Assembly: GCA_039889245.1 (NCBI GenBank) | Contig: JAZGVH010000002.1 | Coordinates: 4,278,001 to 4,342,000, forward strand | DNA from: Dermatophilaceae bacterium Soc4.6 | GTDB lineage: Bacteria > Actinomycetota > Actinomycetes > Actinomycetales > Dermatophilaceae | Direction of reading: 5' to 3' | Length of the DNA: 64,000 bases | Shown: positions 64,000-64,000 of the stretch, in pieces | Layout of the letters: every line of letters starts with the position of its first letter | How positions within the stretch are numbered: position 1 is the first letter of the stretch | The notes under the pieces: generated by a model | The model's input: the letters and a program-made list of their open reading frames with translations, nothing else | Told to the model about the DNA's origin: nothing | Database searches by the model: none | Translations under genes and position numbers: made by a program

Positions 64000-64000
64000 C

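Overview
The window is high-GC (roughly 70%) DNA of an actinobacterium, most probably a member of the Intrasporangiaceae/Micrococcales. This rests on codon use, an actinobacterial aa3 oxidase module (ctaC-ctaD-ctaF, with a qcrB-type cytochrome b at the right edge), a lipB-lipA-DUF4191-RDD-glnA block ordered as in Mycobacterium (Rv2211c-Rv2220 region), a PspA/PspAA/HtpX/PspAB operon, and many leaderless-type starts. The species was not identified.

Layout. (1) 1-4 kb: the 3' part of a secreted subtilisin-like protease with a Trp/Ser/Arg repeat tail, then a membrane GGDEF-EAL protein. (2) 4-10.2 kb: an IS256-type transposase scar, a SAM methyltransferase, and divergently a tight four-gene operon: a TusA-like/radical-SAM fusion, a lipoprotein resembling the 'putative selenate' ABC binding-protein family, an ATPase, and a permease made of two fused copies. 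(3) 10.9-28.5 kb: an accessory island with a copper/metal and envelope-stress theme. It holds DoxX, a broken flavoprotein, a frameshifted and truncated copA behind a CsoR-like palindrome, three SHOCT mini-membrane proteins, DUF6153, DUF305, a scar joining a lipoprotein start to a phosphoketolase tail, an archaeal-type FBP aldolase, an alpha/beta hydrolase, the Psp operon, IS1380 and IS110 remnants, a Tat multicopper oxidase, an OmpR-type two-component system and an ion channel. Several genes are decayed, so the island is partly eroded. (4) 28.9-64 kb: conserved chromosomal core. It contains glnA, lipoate genes, 2-oxo acid dehydrogenase E2 and E3, pepA, gcvT, a serine hydrolase, an M20 peptidase, nadA, glycerate kinase, erpA, a PfkB kinase, aat, tusA with a desulfurase-like protein, the cytochrome oxidase genes, an IMPase-like protein and qcrB.

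How the genes fit together. lipB and lipA make the lipoyl cofactor carried by the E2 protein and reoxidised by LpdA; GcvT belongs to another lipoyl-dependent system. ErpA supplies Fe-S clusters that LipA and NadA need. In the island the multicopper oxidase, DUF305, SHOCT proteins, CopA remnant and two-component system form a copper/periplasmic-stress group. The 4.8-10.2 kb operon looks like uptake of a selenium/sulfur-like oxyanion coupled to unknown radical-SAM chemistry and is the best candidate for an undescribed system.

Limits: family names come from sequence recognition without database searches. No tRNA, rRNA, CRISPR array or replication origin was seen.
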